Made by a program: the position numbers and the translations under genes. The notes below the pieces were generated by a model that was not told the origin of the DNA, did no database searches, and saw nothing but the letters and a program-made list of their open reading frames with translations. Positions 25,289 through 32,672 of a stretch of 64,000 bases of DNA are shown one piece after another. This DNA comes from Fen-1258 sp964441505 (lineage in GTDB: Bacteria > Bacteroidota > Ignavibacteria > Ignavibacteriales > Melioribacteraceae). How positions within the stretch are numbered: the stretch's first letter is position 1; the number at the start of each line of letters is the position of its first letter. The DNA is taken from contig CAYTUV010000015.1 of the NCBI GenBank assembly GCA_964441505.1, forward strand, positions 24,142-88,141, in the 5' to 3' direction.

Positions 25289-25564
25289 ATGGACACTCCA
25301 AAAATTATAACCGAAATGACAGAAAATGAAAAAAGAGTTTTAGGACAAATGGATTGGGAAAGAGGGACATATTATAGAGATTTAGAAGAAGAAACTGGTT
25401 TGAAAAAATCTGAATTGAAAAAAATAATAAAAAAACTTAAAGACTTAAAACTTATTTTCGTTGGGAGTTTAGTGGGTGAAGAAGGTGGTTATTATGGAAG
25501 GGGTTGGACTCTATCAGGTTTTGGTTCTAGCATGAAAAATAATTTAGAAGAAAAGTATTTATAA
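25289..25564 (+). CDS. MarR/wHTH-like regulator, 91 residues
   Basis: The pattern ENEKRVLGQMDWERGTYYRD, LEEETGLKKSELKKIIKKLK and a Gly-rich wing (GEEGGYYGRGWTLSGFG) fits a small MarR-like winged helix. It could control one of the early promoters. Its stop codon is followed at once by a structured RNA element. Confidence 0.6.
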   Translation: MDTPKIITEMTENEKRVLGQMDWERGTYYRDLEEETGLKKSELKKIIKKLKDLKLIFVGSLVGEEGGYYGRGWTLSGFGSSMKNNLEEKYL

Positions 25565-25700
25565 TTTCTCACCTGCCATAAATTTTAGCAACCACCCTAA
25601 CAAGTCAAGAGTAGTATATACTCCGTATACACTCCGTATATCTCCACTCTATGACTTAGTCAGGGAACCCGCTTGCTTTCTTTCAGGCATAGATGAGAAA
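25565..25700 (+). ncRNA. Candidate structured RNA with long nested stem
   Basis: TTTCTCA (25565-25571) pairs with TGAGAAA (25694-25700), continued by CTGCC with GGCA. Nested inside, CCCTAA...AGTCAAGAGT pairs with ACTCTATGACTTAG...AGGG (bulged A), and within that ATATAC pairs with GTATAT. The sequence also has the direct repeat ACTCCGTATA twice. It ends 24 bases before the next ATG, like the other leaders of this prophage. Confidence 0.55.
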
Positions 25701-25724
25701 TAACTCATCACAAATATTAAAAGT

Positions 25725-25913
25725 ATGGTAATCAAAAATTGTGAGTGCGGGTCAAATTTATTTTATCTAAAGAAAGCTTTCACTTGTGACGCGATTGTAA
25801 ATGAAGAGGGCAATTTAATTTGTGTGAAATCAGACATATGGATAGAAGAATTGAGTTGCGCTAAGTGTGGCCGACAGTATGAGGAAGAAGATTTTAATAA
25901 AATAATTAATTAA
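25725..25913 (+). CDS. Small zinc-finger-like protein, 62 residues
   Basis: NCECGSNLFYLKKAFTCD near the start and LSCAKCGRQYEEED near residue 47 give two C-x-C or CxxC pairs, fit for one zinc ribbon. Its leader is the structured element at 25565. Function unknown. Confidence 0.6.
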   Translation: MVIKNCECGSNLFYLKKAFTCDAIVNEEGNLICVKSDIWIEELSCAKCGRQYEEEDFNKIIN

Positions 25914-25917
25914 AAAT

Positions 25918-26520
25918 ATGGAGGGACAAAAAGATTGGATTGGAGACAAAAATAGTGTCTTCAAAACTTTAGGAGCTAGTAATCATACAGACAAAGAAAG
26001 AGAAGTCAATGATTATTATGCGACCGAACCGAGAGCGTTAGAGTTATTATTAGAGCAAGAACAATTTACTAATGTTTGGGAGTGTGCTTGTGGAGCTGGA
26101 CATTTAGCTAAGGTGTTAGAGGAAAAAGGTATTTTAGGAAAAGCGTCAGACCTTATTTACAGAGGTTATGGAGAGTCTGAGAGTAATGATTTTTTACAAA
26201 ATTTAATTCCTTGGCGAGGTGATATTATTACTAATCCACCTTATAAGTATGCGGAAGAATTTGTTAGAATGTCATTAATGAATGTATTTGAGGGAAATAA
26301 AGTTGCTATGTTTATGGGTATTCAGTTCTTAGAGGGAAAGAAAAGAAAGAAGTTATTTAAGGAGTTTCCACCGAAGACGGTATATGTTTCAAGTTCACGA
26401 TTGAATTGTGCTATGAATGGAGATTTCGGAAAGTATAAGTTTAATTCAGCGAGAGCGTATTGCTGGTATGTTTGGGAGAAAGGGTTTAAGGGCGACCCGA
26501 TTATTAAGTGGATTAATTAG
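25918..26520 (+). CDS. Phage N6-adenine DNA methyltransferase-like protein
   Basis: The 200-residue protein has motif X-like NDYYATEPRALELLL (about residue 33), motif I WECACGAGHLAKVLEEKG (about 58) and the catalytic TNPPYKYAEEF (about 101). The NPPY tetrapeptide points to N6-adenine methylation. Its small size and lack of a partner nuclease are typical of orphan phage methylases that mask DNA from restriction. Confidence 0.82.
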   Translation: MEGQKDWIGDKNSVFKTLGASNHTDKEREVNDYYATEPRALELLLEQEQFTNVWECACGAGHLAKVLEEKGILGKASDLIYRGYGESESNDFLQNLIPWRGDIITNPPYKYAEEFVRMSLMNVFEGNKVAMFMGIQFLEGKKRKKLFKEFPPKTVYVSSSRLNCAMNGDFGKYKFNSARAYCWYVWEKGFKGDPIIKWIN

Positions 26521-26539
26521 ATAGATTGAATAGCAGAGA

Positions 26540-26560
26540 ACGGGCGAAAGCCTGTTTTTT
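26540..26560 (+). terminator. Terminator of the early region
   Basis: ACGGGC, loop GAAA, GCCTGT and a T-run of six form a 6-bp intrinsic terminator with a GNRA loop. Confidence 0.85.
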
Positions 26561-26782
26561 GTTATTAACCCGATGCCGATCCCTAGACTTCAATGCTATC
26601 GTTTTCTTCCCCTCCGCACGAAACGGAGAGTCAGACCTCAAGCCTTTAAGTCTTACGCCTTAATATATGAGCCTGTAAATCCGTCTATAAAGCGCAATAA
26701 ATCAACAAGTTAGCTTTCAATTCCTGTAAATTTTAGCTAAGTTTTATTTATAGGTTTTTACAGCCATTTTTACAGGTTTTTA
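26561..26782. promoter_or_regulatory. Control region with CCTGTAAA/TTTACAGG repeats
   Basis: No gene is seen. CCTGTAAAT occurs at 26673 and again in CCTGTAAATTTTAGC near 26724; TTTTTACAG occurs near 26756 and TTTTTACAGG near 26769. The last two are inverted relative to the first two. CTCCG and CGGAG also form a small hairpin near 26620-26640. The set resembles operators or iterons before the ATPase module. Confidence 0.5.
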
Positions 26783-27487
26783 TTGAAAGATGAAATTGAT
26801 GTTAGAGAGTTAAAGAATAGTCTCAGAGAGGTTATTCCGTTAAATGAAGGGGGGAGCTTCAAACTCCTATGGGATATGCTATATCATATCCGTCTTTTGA
26901 AATATGTCCGCCAATCTCAATTAGTTAAAATTAAGAAACGATTTGATAAGATTTGTTCTGAAGAGAAGCTTAGCCAATTTGTTAAATTAGGACTATTAGA
27001 GAACACGCAAGAAGATATTTATAAATCTACTTACAAATCATTATGCCTTATCAAGCAGTTAAAATATCCAACCCAAACATTACCAGATTATAATAAAGGG
27101 AAGGGTGATGTTAATGAAATTAATAACACTGAGGTTTTTATCCAAGCTCTTAAATTGCCGGACTTCATAGCCCTGCTATATCCTAATTTTGAATACATAA
27201 GACCAGACGCATTACTTATCAGAGGAACTAAGGAAAAGTATAAATTAGAGTTCTTAGAAGTGGAAGCTAGTAAATCAAATTGGAATGATTGGCTGGAGAA
27301 TAAGAGAATTAACTACTTGAGACTAGCCGGAGAGAAACGGCCTTTTTCTTATTGGGTATCGCAATGTAAATTACTTGACTTACCAGTTCCTGATATTAAT
27401 AAGTTTTGTTTTTCAGTTAGTATAATTGGTAAAGTAAATAATAATTTTGGTGAAGGATTTAATTTTAAGGAGGAGTTAAATGTTTAG
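26783..27487 (+). CDS. Second replication-relaxation-like protein
   Basis: The frame starts at a TTG (MKDEIDVREL); no ATG lies nearby. The 234-residue protein has a helical N-terminus, then YIRPDALLIRGTKEKYKLEF and LEVEASKSNWNDWLENKR. The RPD...ExE-K spacing matches the gene at 18766 and the PD-(D/E)XK-like core of replication-relaxation proteins. Members often sit beside TraG/FtsK-like ATPases in conjugative elements, as here. A DNA-relaxing or targeting role in the module is inferred. Confidence 0.6.
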   Translation: MKDEIDVRELKNSLREVIPLNEGGSFKLLWDMLYHIRLLKYVRQSQLVKIKKRFDKICSEEKLSQFVKLGLLENTQEDIYKSTYKSLCLIKQLKYPTQTLPDYNKGKGDVNEINNTEVFIQALKLPDFIALLYPNFEYIRPDALLIRGTKEKYKLEFLEVEASKSNWNDWLENKRINYLRLAGEKRPFSYWVSQCKLLDLPVPDINKFCFSVSIIGKVNNNFGEGFNFKEELNV

Positions 27488-27995
27488 TAAGAAAATAGGT
27501 TGCTCAACTAGTTTTATATTATTTGTCGTATCAATTATAGGCCTAGTATTATCTATAGATGAAAAAACTGGGAAAATTGGAAAGGATAGCTATTTAATAT
27601 TTACCCCGTCAATTATTTTAATGTTTGTTTCAATTATTTACTTCGCCATAGTTTCATTTAAGGCTATTCCTAAAGGACCGAAATTATCAGAAGTATTAGA
27701 TGATATTGATAAAAATGTTTTTTCTGGCAAAAGTGGTATTAGGGGGTATGTAGTTAATCCATTTATCAAATCTTTTATTTGTCCCCATTGTTTGAAATCT
27801 ATTTTAATGGAAAAAATTAATCATATTACTTGCCCACATTGCGAAGAAACAACTGATTCAAAATTTGCGTTTTATTTAGCGTGCCCTAAATGTTTTTCTA
27901 AGATTAAATATTTTGCTTGTCCAAAATGTGGTAGCGATATAGATATTGATGCTCCTTATAATCATAAAGAATTAGAGGAAAAAAGAAATGGCTAA
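27480..27995 (+). CDS. Two-TM protein with double zinc ribbon
   Basis: The 171-residue protein starts with two membrane segments (TSFILFVVSIIGLVLSI and LIFTPSIILMFVSIIYFAI). The C-terminus has four CxxC pairs (FICPHCLKS, ITCPHCEET, LACPKCFSK, FACPKCGSD), enough for two zinc ribbons. It overlaps both neighbours by eight bases. A membrane anchor for the module is likely; no family is recognised. Confidence 0.65.
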   Translation: MFSKKIGCSTSFILFVVSIIGLVLSIDEKTGKIGKDSYLIFTPSIILMFVSIIYFAIVSFKAIPKGPKLSEVLDDIDKNVFSGKSGIRGYVVNPFIKSFICPHCLKSILMEKINHITCPHCEETTDSKFAFYLACPKCFSKIKYFACPKCGSDIDIDAPYNHKELEEKRNG

Positions 27996-28848
27996 ATCTG
28001 GTGGATTAAATTATGGTGTTCCTATAAAACAAGAAAATAGTATTGCTACTAAAAATAATAGTGTTATAGAGTCATTTATAAAAGATAGTGATGTAATTGA
28101 TTTGTCTAATAGGAGTATTGGAAATTTTCACAATCAATTACAGGAATCAGTAAATAAAAAATCTCCAATGTTTTTATGGTCTAAGGAAAGACAAAATAAT
28201 AAGATTAGACTTGATAACGAATATCAACTTTTAATTCTTGAGAAGATTAGAAATCTCAGAGCTATTTCTGATGAATATAATCGCTTACAAGCAGACGAAA
28301 TATTTTCAGGCGAGTTTATAAGAAATCTTGTCGCTAATAAAAGAATGGAGGCAGAACACTATTTTGAAAAGGCCGTCGCCTCTCATAGAGTTGAATTAAC
28401 AAAAATGAAAGTTGATATTGATTTAACCAATTCATTAGTTGACCACGATAAGATAGAAAAAGACAGAAAGATTGCGGAGAACGAAAAATTAAAAGCAGAG
28501 GCGGAAGCAACAAGAGCAGATAACCTTATTAAGTATGCTCAAGCTGATAAATTAAAAGCAGAAGCAGAGAGTATTAGAAATAAAAATGAATTATATGGAT
28601 TAGTTATCAGTAAAATTAATTTTGATAATTTCCCACCAGTTCATCTTACTTATCTTATTTCTGTTTTATCCGGATTTAATGCTGACGCATTTACTGACCT
28701 AGATATTAAAGAGAAGCTAAAAGAAGTTTATATAAATATGGAAGAAACTAAAGCGAAAAAAGCTCAAGTAGAAGTAGAGGATTTTATGAACTCCGCCGAG
28801 TTTAGGAAATGGAAAAACGAACAAGCAAAGAAAGATGCCGGATTATAA
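27988..28848 (+). CDS. Coiled-coil protein of the ATPase module
   Basis: The 286-residue protein has a long charged helix with short repeats (ENEKLKAEAEATRADNLIKY, then QADKLKAEAESIRNKNEL). It overlaps the zinc-ribbon gene by eight bases and the ATPase gene by 14, so all are translationally coupled. No catalytic motif is visible; a structural link between membrane protein and ATPase is inferred. Confidence 0.6.
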   Translation: MAKSGGLNYGVPIKQENSIATKNNSVIESFIKDSDVIDLSNRSIGNFHNQLQESVNKKSPMFLWSKERQNNKIRLDNEYQLLILEKIRNLRAISDEYNRLQADEIFSGEFIRNLVANKRMEAEHYFEKAVASHRVELTKMKVDIDLTNSLVDHDKIEKDRKIAENEKLKAEAEATRADNLIKYAQADKLKAEAESIRNKNELYGLVISKINFDNFPPVHLTYLISVLSGFNADAFTDLDIKEKLKEVYINMEETKAKKAQVEVEDFMNSAEFRKWKNEQAKKDAGL

Positions 28849-30031
28849 ACTTAAACTTGGAATACTACAAGAGCTTGATAGTGAACTTCCTTATATCACT
28901 AAGCTAAAGAAGCGGTTTAATCATACCTACGTAATTGGTAAGTCCGGTATGGGTAAGTCTGTCTTAATGGAACGAATGGCTGACTACGATATGAAGTTTG
29001 GTTTGTCAGTTATTTTCATAGACCCTAAAGGCGATAGTGTCAACAAACTAACCGACAATAAAAATTATCAATACATTTCATTCAAACACCCGGTCAAGAT
29101 TAATCCTCTAAGAAGAAAAGGTTATAAAGTTGATACCCTGATTAGAGAGTTTACTGATGTTATGGATATTATGATTACCGCCACTTCAATTAATCCCGAA
29201 GCTTCTGTTAGAATGAAAGAGATTTTATCAAAAGCGATTAAAGGATTTAAGGAAGAAGACAGAAATCTAAAATTCCTTAATGAGTTTTTAAGTTTTCAAG
29301 ATGTTCGCAAGGCTTATAATTTCAGCGATCCGCAGACAAGGAAATGGTTCAACGAAATTGAAGACACAAAGAAAAGCGGATTTAAGAAAGCGAGTGATTA
29401 TATAAATACAATGTCGTCTATCTCAAGCCGTCTTTCCCAGTTCTTAGATAATGATGAGATGAATCAATTTATAACTGAGGGGGAAAACGAATTTGATATA
29501 TTTTCAATCATAGAACAAGGACAATCACTACTCATAAACACTAACACGAGCGATGAAGATAACCAGCGTTTTCTTTCAGCGTTAATCCTTTACTCTATAT
29601 TTTCGTATATCAAAGACAATGATGTTAAAAAACCTTTAATGGTTTACATAGATGAATTTCAGACAAGCGTTAATTCTAGTTTTCCTTCATTACTTCAATT
29701 CGCAAGAAGCTGCCAAGTTGGGTTTACTTTATCACACCACGATTTTTTAGAAATCAATCCTAAAGTCTTAAGCTCCATATTTGGTATTGTCAGTTCGTTT
29801 GTTGTTTTTAATTGCGGAGATACCGAAGCCGAAAGATTATCAGCAGTAGTAAGAGCAAAGAAATCTGATTTAATGGACTTGCCGGATTACCACGCTTATT
29901 TAAGATTAGGAACTAGTAACAGCTTAATAAAAACATTTCCACCACTACAAAATACATTTCAACCACCGCATGAAGAACAAACCCAGGAGCCGGTCTATAA
30001 TTTTTTATCTAACGATTGGATTGTGGTATAA
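28835..30031 (+). CDS. VirD4/TraG/HerA-type DNA-translocating ATPase
   Basis: The 398-residue protein has Walker A VIGKSGMGKSVLMERM (about residue 32), the FIDPKGDS motif typical of VirD4/TraG and HerA ATPases (about 65), Walker B MVYIDEFQTSV (about 270) and a sensor-like LSHHDFLE. It lacks an N-terminal membrane domain; the two-TM protein two genes upstream could supply it. Such ATPases pump DNA in conjugation or, as HerA, in defence and repair complexes. No relaxase or type IV secretion gene is near. Its stop codon overlaps a promoter. Confidence 0.82.
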   Translation: MPDYKLKLGILQELDSELPYITKLKKRFNHTYVIGKSGMGKSVLMERMADYDMKFGLSVIFIDPKGDSVNKLTDNKNYQYISFKHPVKINPLRRKGYKVDTLIREFTDVMDIMITATSINPEASVRMKEILSKAIKGFKEEDRNLKFLNEFLSFQDVRKAYNFSDPQTRKWFNEIEDTKKSGFKKASDYINTMSSISSRLSQFLDNDEMNQFITEGENEFDIFSIIEQGQSLLINTNTSDEDNQRFLSALILYSIFSYIKDNDVKKPLMVYIDEFQTSVNSSFPSLLQFARSCQVGFTLSHHDFLEINPKVLSSIFGIVSSFVVFNCGDTEAERLSAVVRAKKSDLMDLPDYHAYLRLGTSNSLIKTFPPLQNTFQPPHEEQTQEPVYNFLSNDWIVV

Positions 30032-30032
30032 T
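30024..30032 (+). promoter_or_regulatory. Extended -10 promoter over the ATPase stop codon
   Basis: TGGTATAAT overlaps the last codons GTG GTA TAA of the ATPase gene. No clear -35 is seen. It would start the ncRNA that follows. Confidence 0.65.
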
Positions 30033-30037
30033 TTAAG

Positions 30038-30258
30038 AGCCAAACATTTCTGGGAAGACCTTAAATGAACTGAACTTGCACACCAAGTGCCAATAGACCA
30101 ACAGACATACCGCAAGGCTAACCGGTTGATAAGACCCTAGTCTGATTGGGAATGTCCAGCGGTTCGGTTATGATAAGTCAGAAAGTTGAGGACAAGGCTT
30201 TTTGAATATTATTTTTGGCAAAGCACTTAGATAAGAGGCCCGGGAAACCGGGTCTTTT
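30038..30258 (+). ncRNA. Candidate stand-alone structured ncRNA
   Basis: The 220-base stretch has no open frame of note, a promoter at its start and an intrinsic terminator at its end. Pairings seen: GCCAAA near 30041 with TTTGGC near 30214 (closing stem), ACATT with AATGT inside it, and CCAACAGAC (about 30097) with GTCTGATTGG (about 30151) with one bulge. GCAC/GTGC forms a small hairpin near 30080-30095. The length and nested stems suggest a folded functional RNA; no known class is recognised. Confidence 0.6.
30237..30258 (+). terminator. Terminator of the candidate ncRNA
   Basis: GGCCCGG, loop GAAA, CCGGGTC (one G-U) and TTTT. Confidence 0.85.
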
Positions 30259-30273
30259 ACTTTCCCCTTGTTG

Positions 30274-30282
30274 TGATATAAT
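30274..30282 (+). promoter_or_regulatory. Extended -10 promoter for the 129-residue gene
   Basis: TGATATAAT, 36 bases before the ATG at 30318. No good -35 is seen. Confidence 0.6.
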
Positions 30283-30317
30283 ATAATCAGGAGTTCCTTA
30301 AAATCTGTGGTCAAGTT

Positions 30318-30707
30318 ATGTTTAGTCAAGTCAATGTTATGTCAAAGTACGAAAAATATGTAACGATTAGTGATACCAGTAATAAAGATTTTACTGTGTA
30401 TTCTATTCTTAATATTAAAGATGATGGGGATGGATTCCCTTATAATAAAGGAAATAAATTAGCGTCATATAGTTATATTCAAGAAAAATTTAAAAGCCTT
30501 ACTGGAAAAGTCCTTACTATTATTGACGCTTCTATGCCAGAAGGTAAGCAGAGTAAATGTGTTAAAGATTTAATAAGAAAAGAGTTTGTTGGTATGTTTC
30601 AAGAAACTGCTGATGATTTATTAGATATGTCTGGTTACCCCACTCTTCCAGATAATGTATCAGAGTTACCACAAACAATGTCTAATAAGGAAATCTTAGG
30701 TGCTTAA
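30318..30707 (+). CDS. Hypothetical protein, 129 residues
   Basis: The start may instead be the ATG at 30342 (MSKYEKYVTI). The product has an N-terminal beta segment with ILNIKDDGDGFPYNKGNKLA and a helical C-terminus (CVKDLIRKEFVGMFQETADD). Not recognised. It is a single-gene unit between its own promoter and a terminator, as expected for a protein with separate control. Confidence 0.6.
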   Translation: MFSQVNVMSKYEKYVTISDTSNKDFTVYSILNIKDDGDGFPYNKGNKLASYSYIQEKFKSLTGKVLTIIDASMPEGKQSKCVKDLIRKEFVGMFQETADDLLDMSGYPTLPDNVSELPQTMSNKEILGA

Positions 30708-30765
30708 TTAATTTAATTTAAAAACTAACATTAAGTTGACCGCAGTTTTTAGGGAATTAACGAGC

Positions 30766-30786
30766 CAGGGAAACCTGTTTTTTTTA
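30766..30786 (+). terminator. Intrinsic terminator
   Basis: CAGG, loop GAAA, CCTG and eight T. The GAAA loop recurs in three terminators of this prophage. Confidence 0.8.
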
Positions 30787-30794
30787 TACACCTA

Positions 30795-30803
30795 TGGTAT
30801 AAT
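30795..30803 (+). promoter_or_regulatory. Extended -10 promoter of the primase-like gene
   Basis: TGGTATAAT within CTATGGTATAATGAGAG, 37 bases before the start codon. Confidence 0.65.
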
Positions 30804-30839
30804 GAGAGTATATCGTTCATTAAATCATAGGAGTAAGCA

Positions 30840-31574
30840 ATGAGTGAATTTATTAATTTTTCCGAAGTAAGCCAGAAAATATCTTTTCAATCAGTATTGG
30901 ATTGGCTTAACATACCATATACCGCCACGCAGCAGGGGGAGTTAAAAGGCGAGGGATTTATAGTAACCACCGCTAAAAATTTATACTTCAATCCTAACGG
31001 TCAGGATAAAGGAAGTGTTATTAACTTTCTTTCAAAGCAGAAAGGACTAGATTTGAGAAGCGCAGCCTTAGAGCTTAAAAAACAATTCTTGACAGAAGCT
31101 AAAGAACCAAAGCGAGAAATCCCTAACCTAGAATTACATTACTGTAAATTCCTAGAGGATAAAGGGATCTCCGAAGAATCAGCCAAGCAACTTGAAATCG
31201 GTTTAGTTAAACAGCATTCAATAATGGCCGGTAGGATAGTTTTTAAGACTTATGACGAAAGCGGTCAGCATTCCGGTTATGTCGGGTATAACTTTCAGAA
31301 AGACGAATGGTTTTTTCCTAAAGGGTTTAAGCGCACTCTGTATAATCCGCTTAGATTAACAGAAGGAGAAATAACCTTAACAGTAAATATTTTCTCTTGT
31401 GTTAGCCGAATTCAGGAAGGAACGCCTTGCGTAGCTTTGATTGGAAAAACAATGACCGACATTCAAGCCGAGCAGTTATCCAAGTTCACCCGTGTAAGCC
31501 TTGTCCACCCCGAACCGGATAACATTGTTGCGAGGATTGCGAAGTCAGTATTTGTTAAAGTTGTTTGTACATAA
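30840..31574 (+). CDS. DnaG/CHC2-TOPRIM-like protein lacking zinc ligands
   Basis: The start has AGGAG upstream. The 244-residue protein follows the order of CHC2-TOPRIM primase-like proteins: FQSVLDWLNIPYTATQQ and GSVINFLSKQKGLDLRSAAL (CHC2 position), GRIVFKTYDESGQHSGYVGY and KGFKRTLYN (DnaG core), then a TOPRIM-like VALIGKTMTDIQAEQLS. The CHC2 cysteines are absent and no clear TOPRIM glutamate plus DxD is visible. It may be an inactive or structural replication protein. Confidence 0.6.
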   Translation: MSEFINFSEVSQKISFQSVLDWLNIPYTATQQGELKGEGFIVTTAKNLYFNPNGQDKGSVINFLSKQKGLDLRSAALELKKQFLTEAKEPKREIPNLELHYCKFLEDKGISEESAKQLEIGLVKQHSIMAGRIVFKTYDESGQHSGYVGYNFQKDEWFFPKGFKRTLYNPLRLTEGEITLTVNIFSCVSRIQEGTPCVALIGKTMTDIQAEQLSKFTRVSLVHPEPDNIVARIAKSVFVKVVCT

Positions 31575-31598
31575 TATCTGTACAATTGTACGTAAATC

Positions 31599-31624
31599 GC
31601 CCCGATTAAAAGGGGCTTTTTTAT
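31599..31624 (+). terminator. Intrinsic terminator after the primase-like gene
   Basis: GCCCC, loop GATTAAAA, GGGGC and a T-run. Confidence 0.85.
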
Positions 31625-31651
31625 TATGATTTACTCTTTTAACTGTAATAA

Positions 31652-31743
31652 CGTGAAATCTTATTCTAATCTTTAATATTTCACGATTATACTTGACAAA
31701 CTTTTATGATGTGCTAAGATGATAGTAGATACCCCCAGGGGGT
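31652..31743 (+). promoter_or_regulatory. Regulated promoter with inverted repeat and GC palindrome
   Basis: TTGACA (31693-31698), 16-base spacer and TAAGAT (31715-31720) with TGC upstream. CGTGAAAT (31652-31659) is inverted as ATTTCACG (31678-31685) just before the -35. ACCCCC-A-GGGGGT (31731-31743) is a 13-bp palindrome just after the start. Both look like operators. Confidence 0.7.
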
Positions 31744-31761
31744 GTGTTGAGAAATCATATT

Positions 31762-31980
31762 ATGGACAAATACCTGTCTTATATTCAAGACTTAGATGAT
31801 AAAGAATTTCGCATTTTTATATGTAGTATGGTTTTAAAACTCCCTAGAGGGTATGTATCCAAAACAACTAACCTAACCACTAAAGAAATAGACGATAAGA
31901 TTAGAATGTTAAAACAACAAAAAGAATATATGTATCTAAAAGAACTGATAACCGAGGCTGTAATGGCGAATATGGTATAA
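31762..31980 (+). CDS. Hypothetical protein, 72 residues
   Basis: The ATG at 31762 is preferred over an in-frame GTG-type start upstream that overlaps the palindrome. The product is helical and charged (KEIDDKIRMLKQQKEYMYLK) and might be a small regulator. It lies under a heavily controlled promoter, and its final codons ATG GTA TAA form the next promoter. Confidence 0.6.
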   Translation: MDKYLSYIQDLDDKEFRIFICSMVLKLPRGYVSKTTNLTTKEIDDKIRMLKQQKEYMYLKELITEAVMANMV

Positions 31981-31981
31981 T
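31973..31981 (+). promoter_or_regulatory. Extended -10 promoter over a stop codon
   Basis: TGGTATAAT overlaps the codons ATG GTA TAA at the end of the 72-residue gene and precedes the structured leader of the protease gene. Confidence 0.65.
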
Positions 31982-31989
31982 ATAATTAG

Positions 31990-32121
31990 AGTTAGGAAAT
32001 AGTTTCACCTTATGGGGCGTCAGCCCTATTCGGCTACAAGCTGAAGATATGGCGAACATTTCATTAAGTAATATTTAGCACAACCAAAGGAGGCACTACC
32101 CCCTTATTGTGCTTTTCTCTT
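31990..32121 (+). ncRNA. Multi-hairpin leader with terminator next to the protease start
   Basis: In order: GGGC-GTCA-GCCC, TTCGGCT-ACA-AGCTGAA (one G-U), and a long hairpin. The last pairs GCACAA (32078-32083) with TTGTGC (32107-32112), and AAGGAGG with CCCCCTT with one mismatch. It is followed by TTTTCTCTTT, into which the ATG at 32123 is set. The layout is attenuator-like for the head operon. The hairpin also hides a GGAGG. Confidence 0.55.
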
Positions 32122-32122
32122 T

Positions 32123-32671
32123 ATGTCAGAATTAAAAGATGATAAAGAAATAAACATTGGTCAAATATTACTTAAGAACGGTATCATTACTCTTTTTGGA
32201 GAAATAGAAGAAGAAGAAATATTGGAAACTATAAAAAAAATAATCGCACTTAATAAATTTGGCGTTAAGGAGATAACCCTGTATCTAAATTCAATAGGAG
32301 GTAGAGCAGACGACGCATTTGCTTTAATAGATGTTATTAACCAGTCTAAATCTAAAATTACAATAATAGGTTTAGGGGCTATACAATCTTGTGGTTTATT
32401 AATCTTAATGTCTGGTCATAAAAGGCTTATTGGTAAAAATGCTTCAATATTATCGCATCAGTATTCTTGGAATAGCGAAGGAAAATATCACGAATTAAAA
32501 GCTTGTAGGGTTGAGGAGGAAAATACTAAGGATAGAATGATTAATCATTATTTGAAATACACCAAACTATCAAGAAAAACTATTGAGAAAGAATTGTTAT
32601 GTGATAGTGATGTATGGTTAACAGCAAAGCAATGTTTGAAATATAACCTTGCTGATGAGATATATAAATAA
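32123..32671 (+). CDS. ClpP-like serine protease, probable prohead protease
   Basis: The 182-residue protein has the ClpP fold pattern: LYLNSIGGRADDAFALIDV near residue 53, the nucleophile region GLGAIQSCGLLILMSG (serine near 91), the histidine in SILSHQYSW (about 115) and a late aspartate in CDSDVWLTAKQCL. It is directly upstream of terminase and portal genes. That is the usual place of ClpP-type head maturation proteases, which trim scaffold and capsid. Host ClpP-like housekeeping is less likely. Confidence 0.82.
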   Translation: MSELKDDKEINIGQILLKNGIITLFGEIEEEEILETIKKIIALNKFGVKEITLYLNSIGGRADDAFALIDVINQSKSKITIIGLGAIQSCGLLILMSGHKRLIGKNASILSHQYSWNSEGKYHELKACRVEEENTKDRMINHYLKYTKLSRKTIEKELLCDSDVWLTAKQCLKYNLADEIYK

Positions 32672-32672
32672 T

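Noticed and set aside
25600..25680. CRISPR-like array from ACTCCGTATA repeats
   Set aside because: Only two short copies without spacers; better explained as part of a folded RNA.
26783..30031. Integrated conjugative element
   Set aside because: No relaxase, coupling partner or type IV secretion genes are present; virion genes surround the module.
30038..30258. tmRNA, 6S RNA or RNase P RNA
   Set aside because: None of the conserved segments of these RNAs could be seen; only a generic structured-RNA call is justified.
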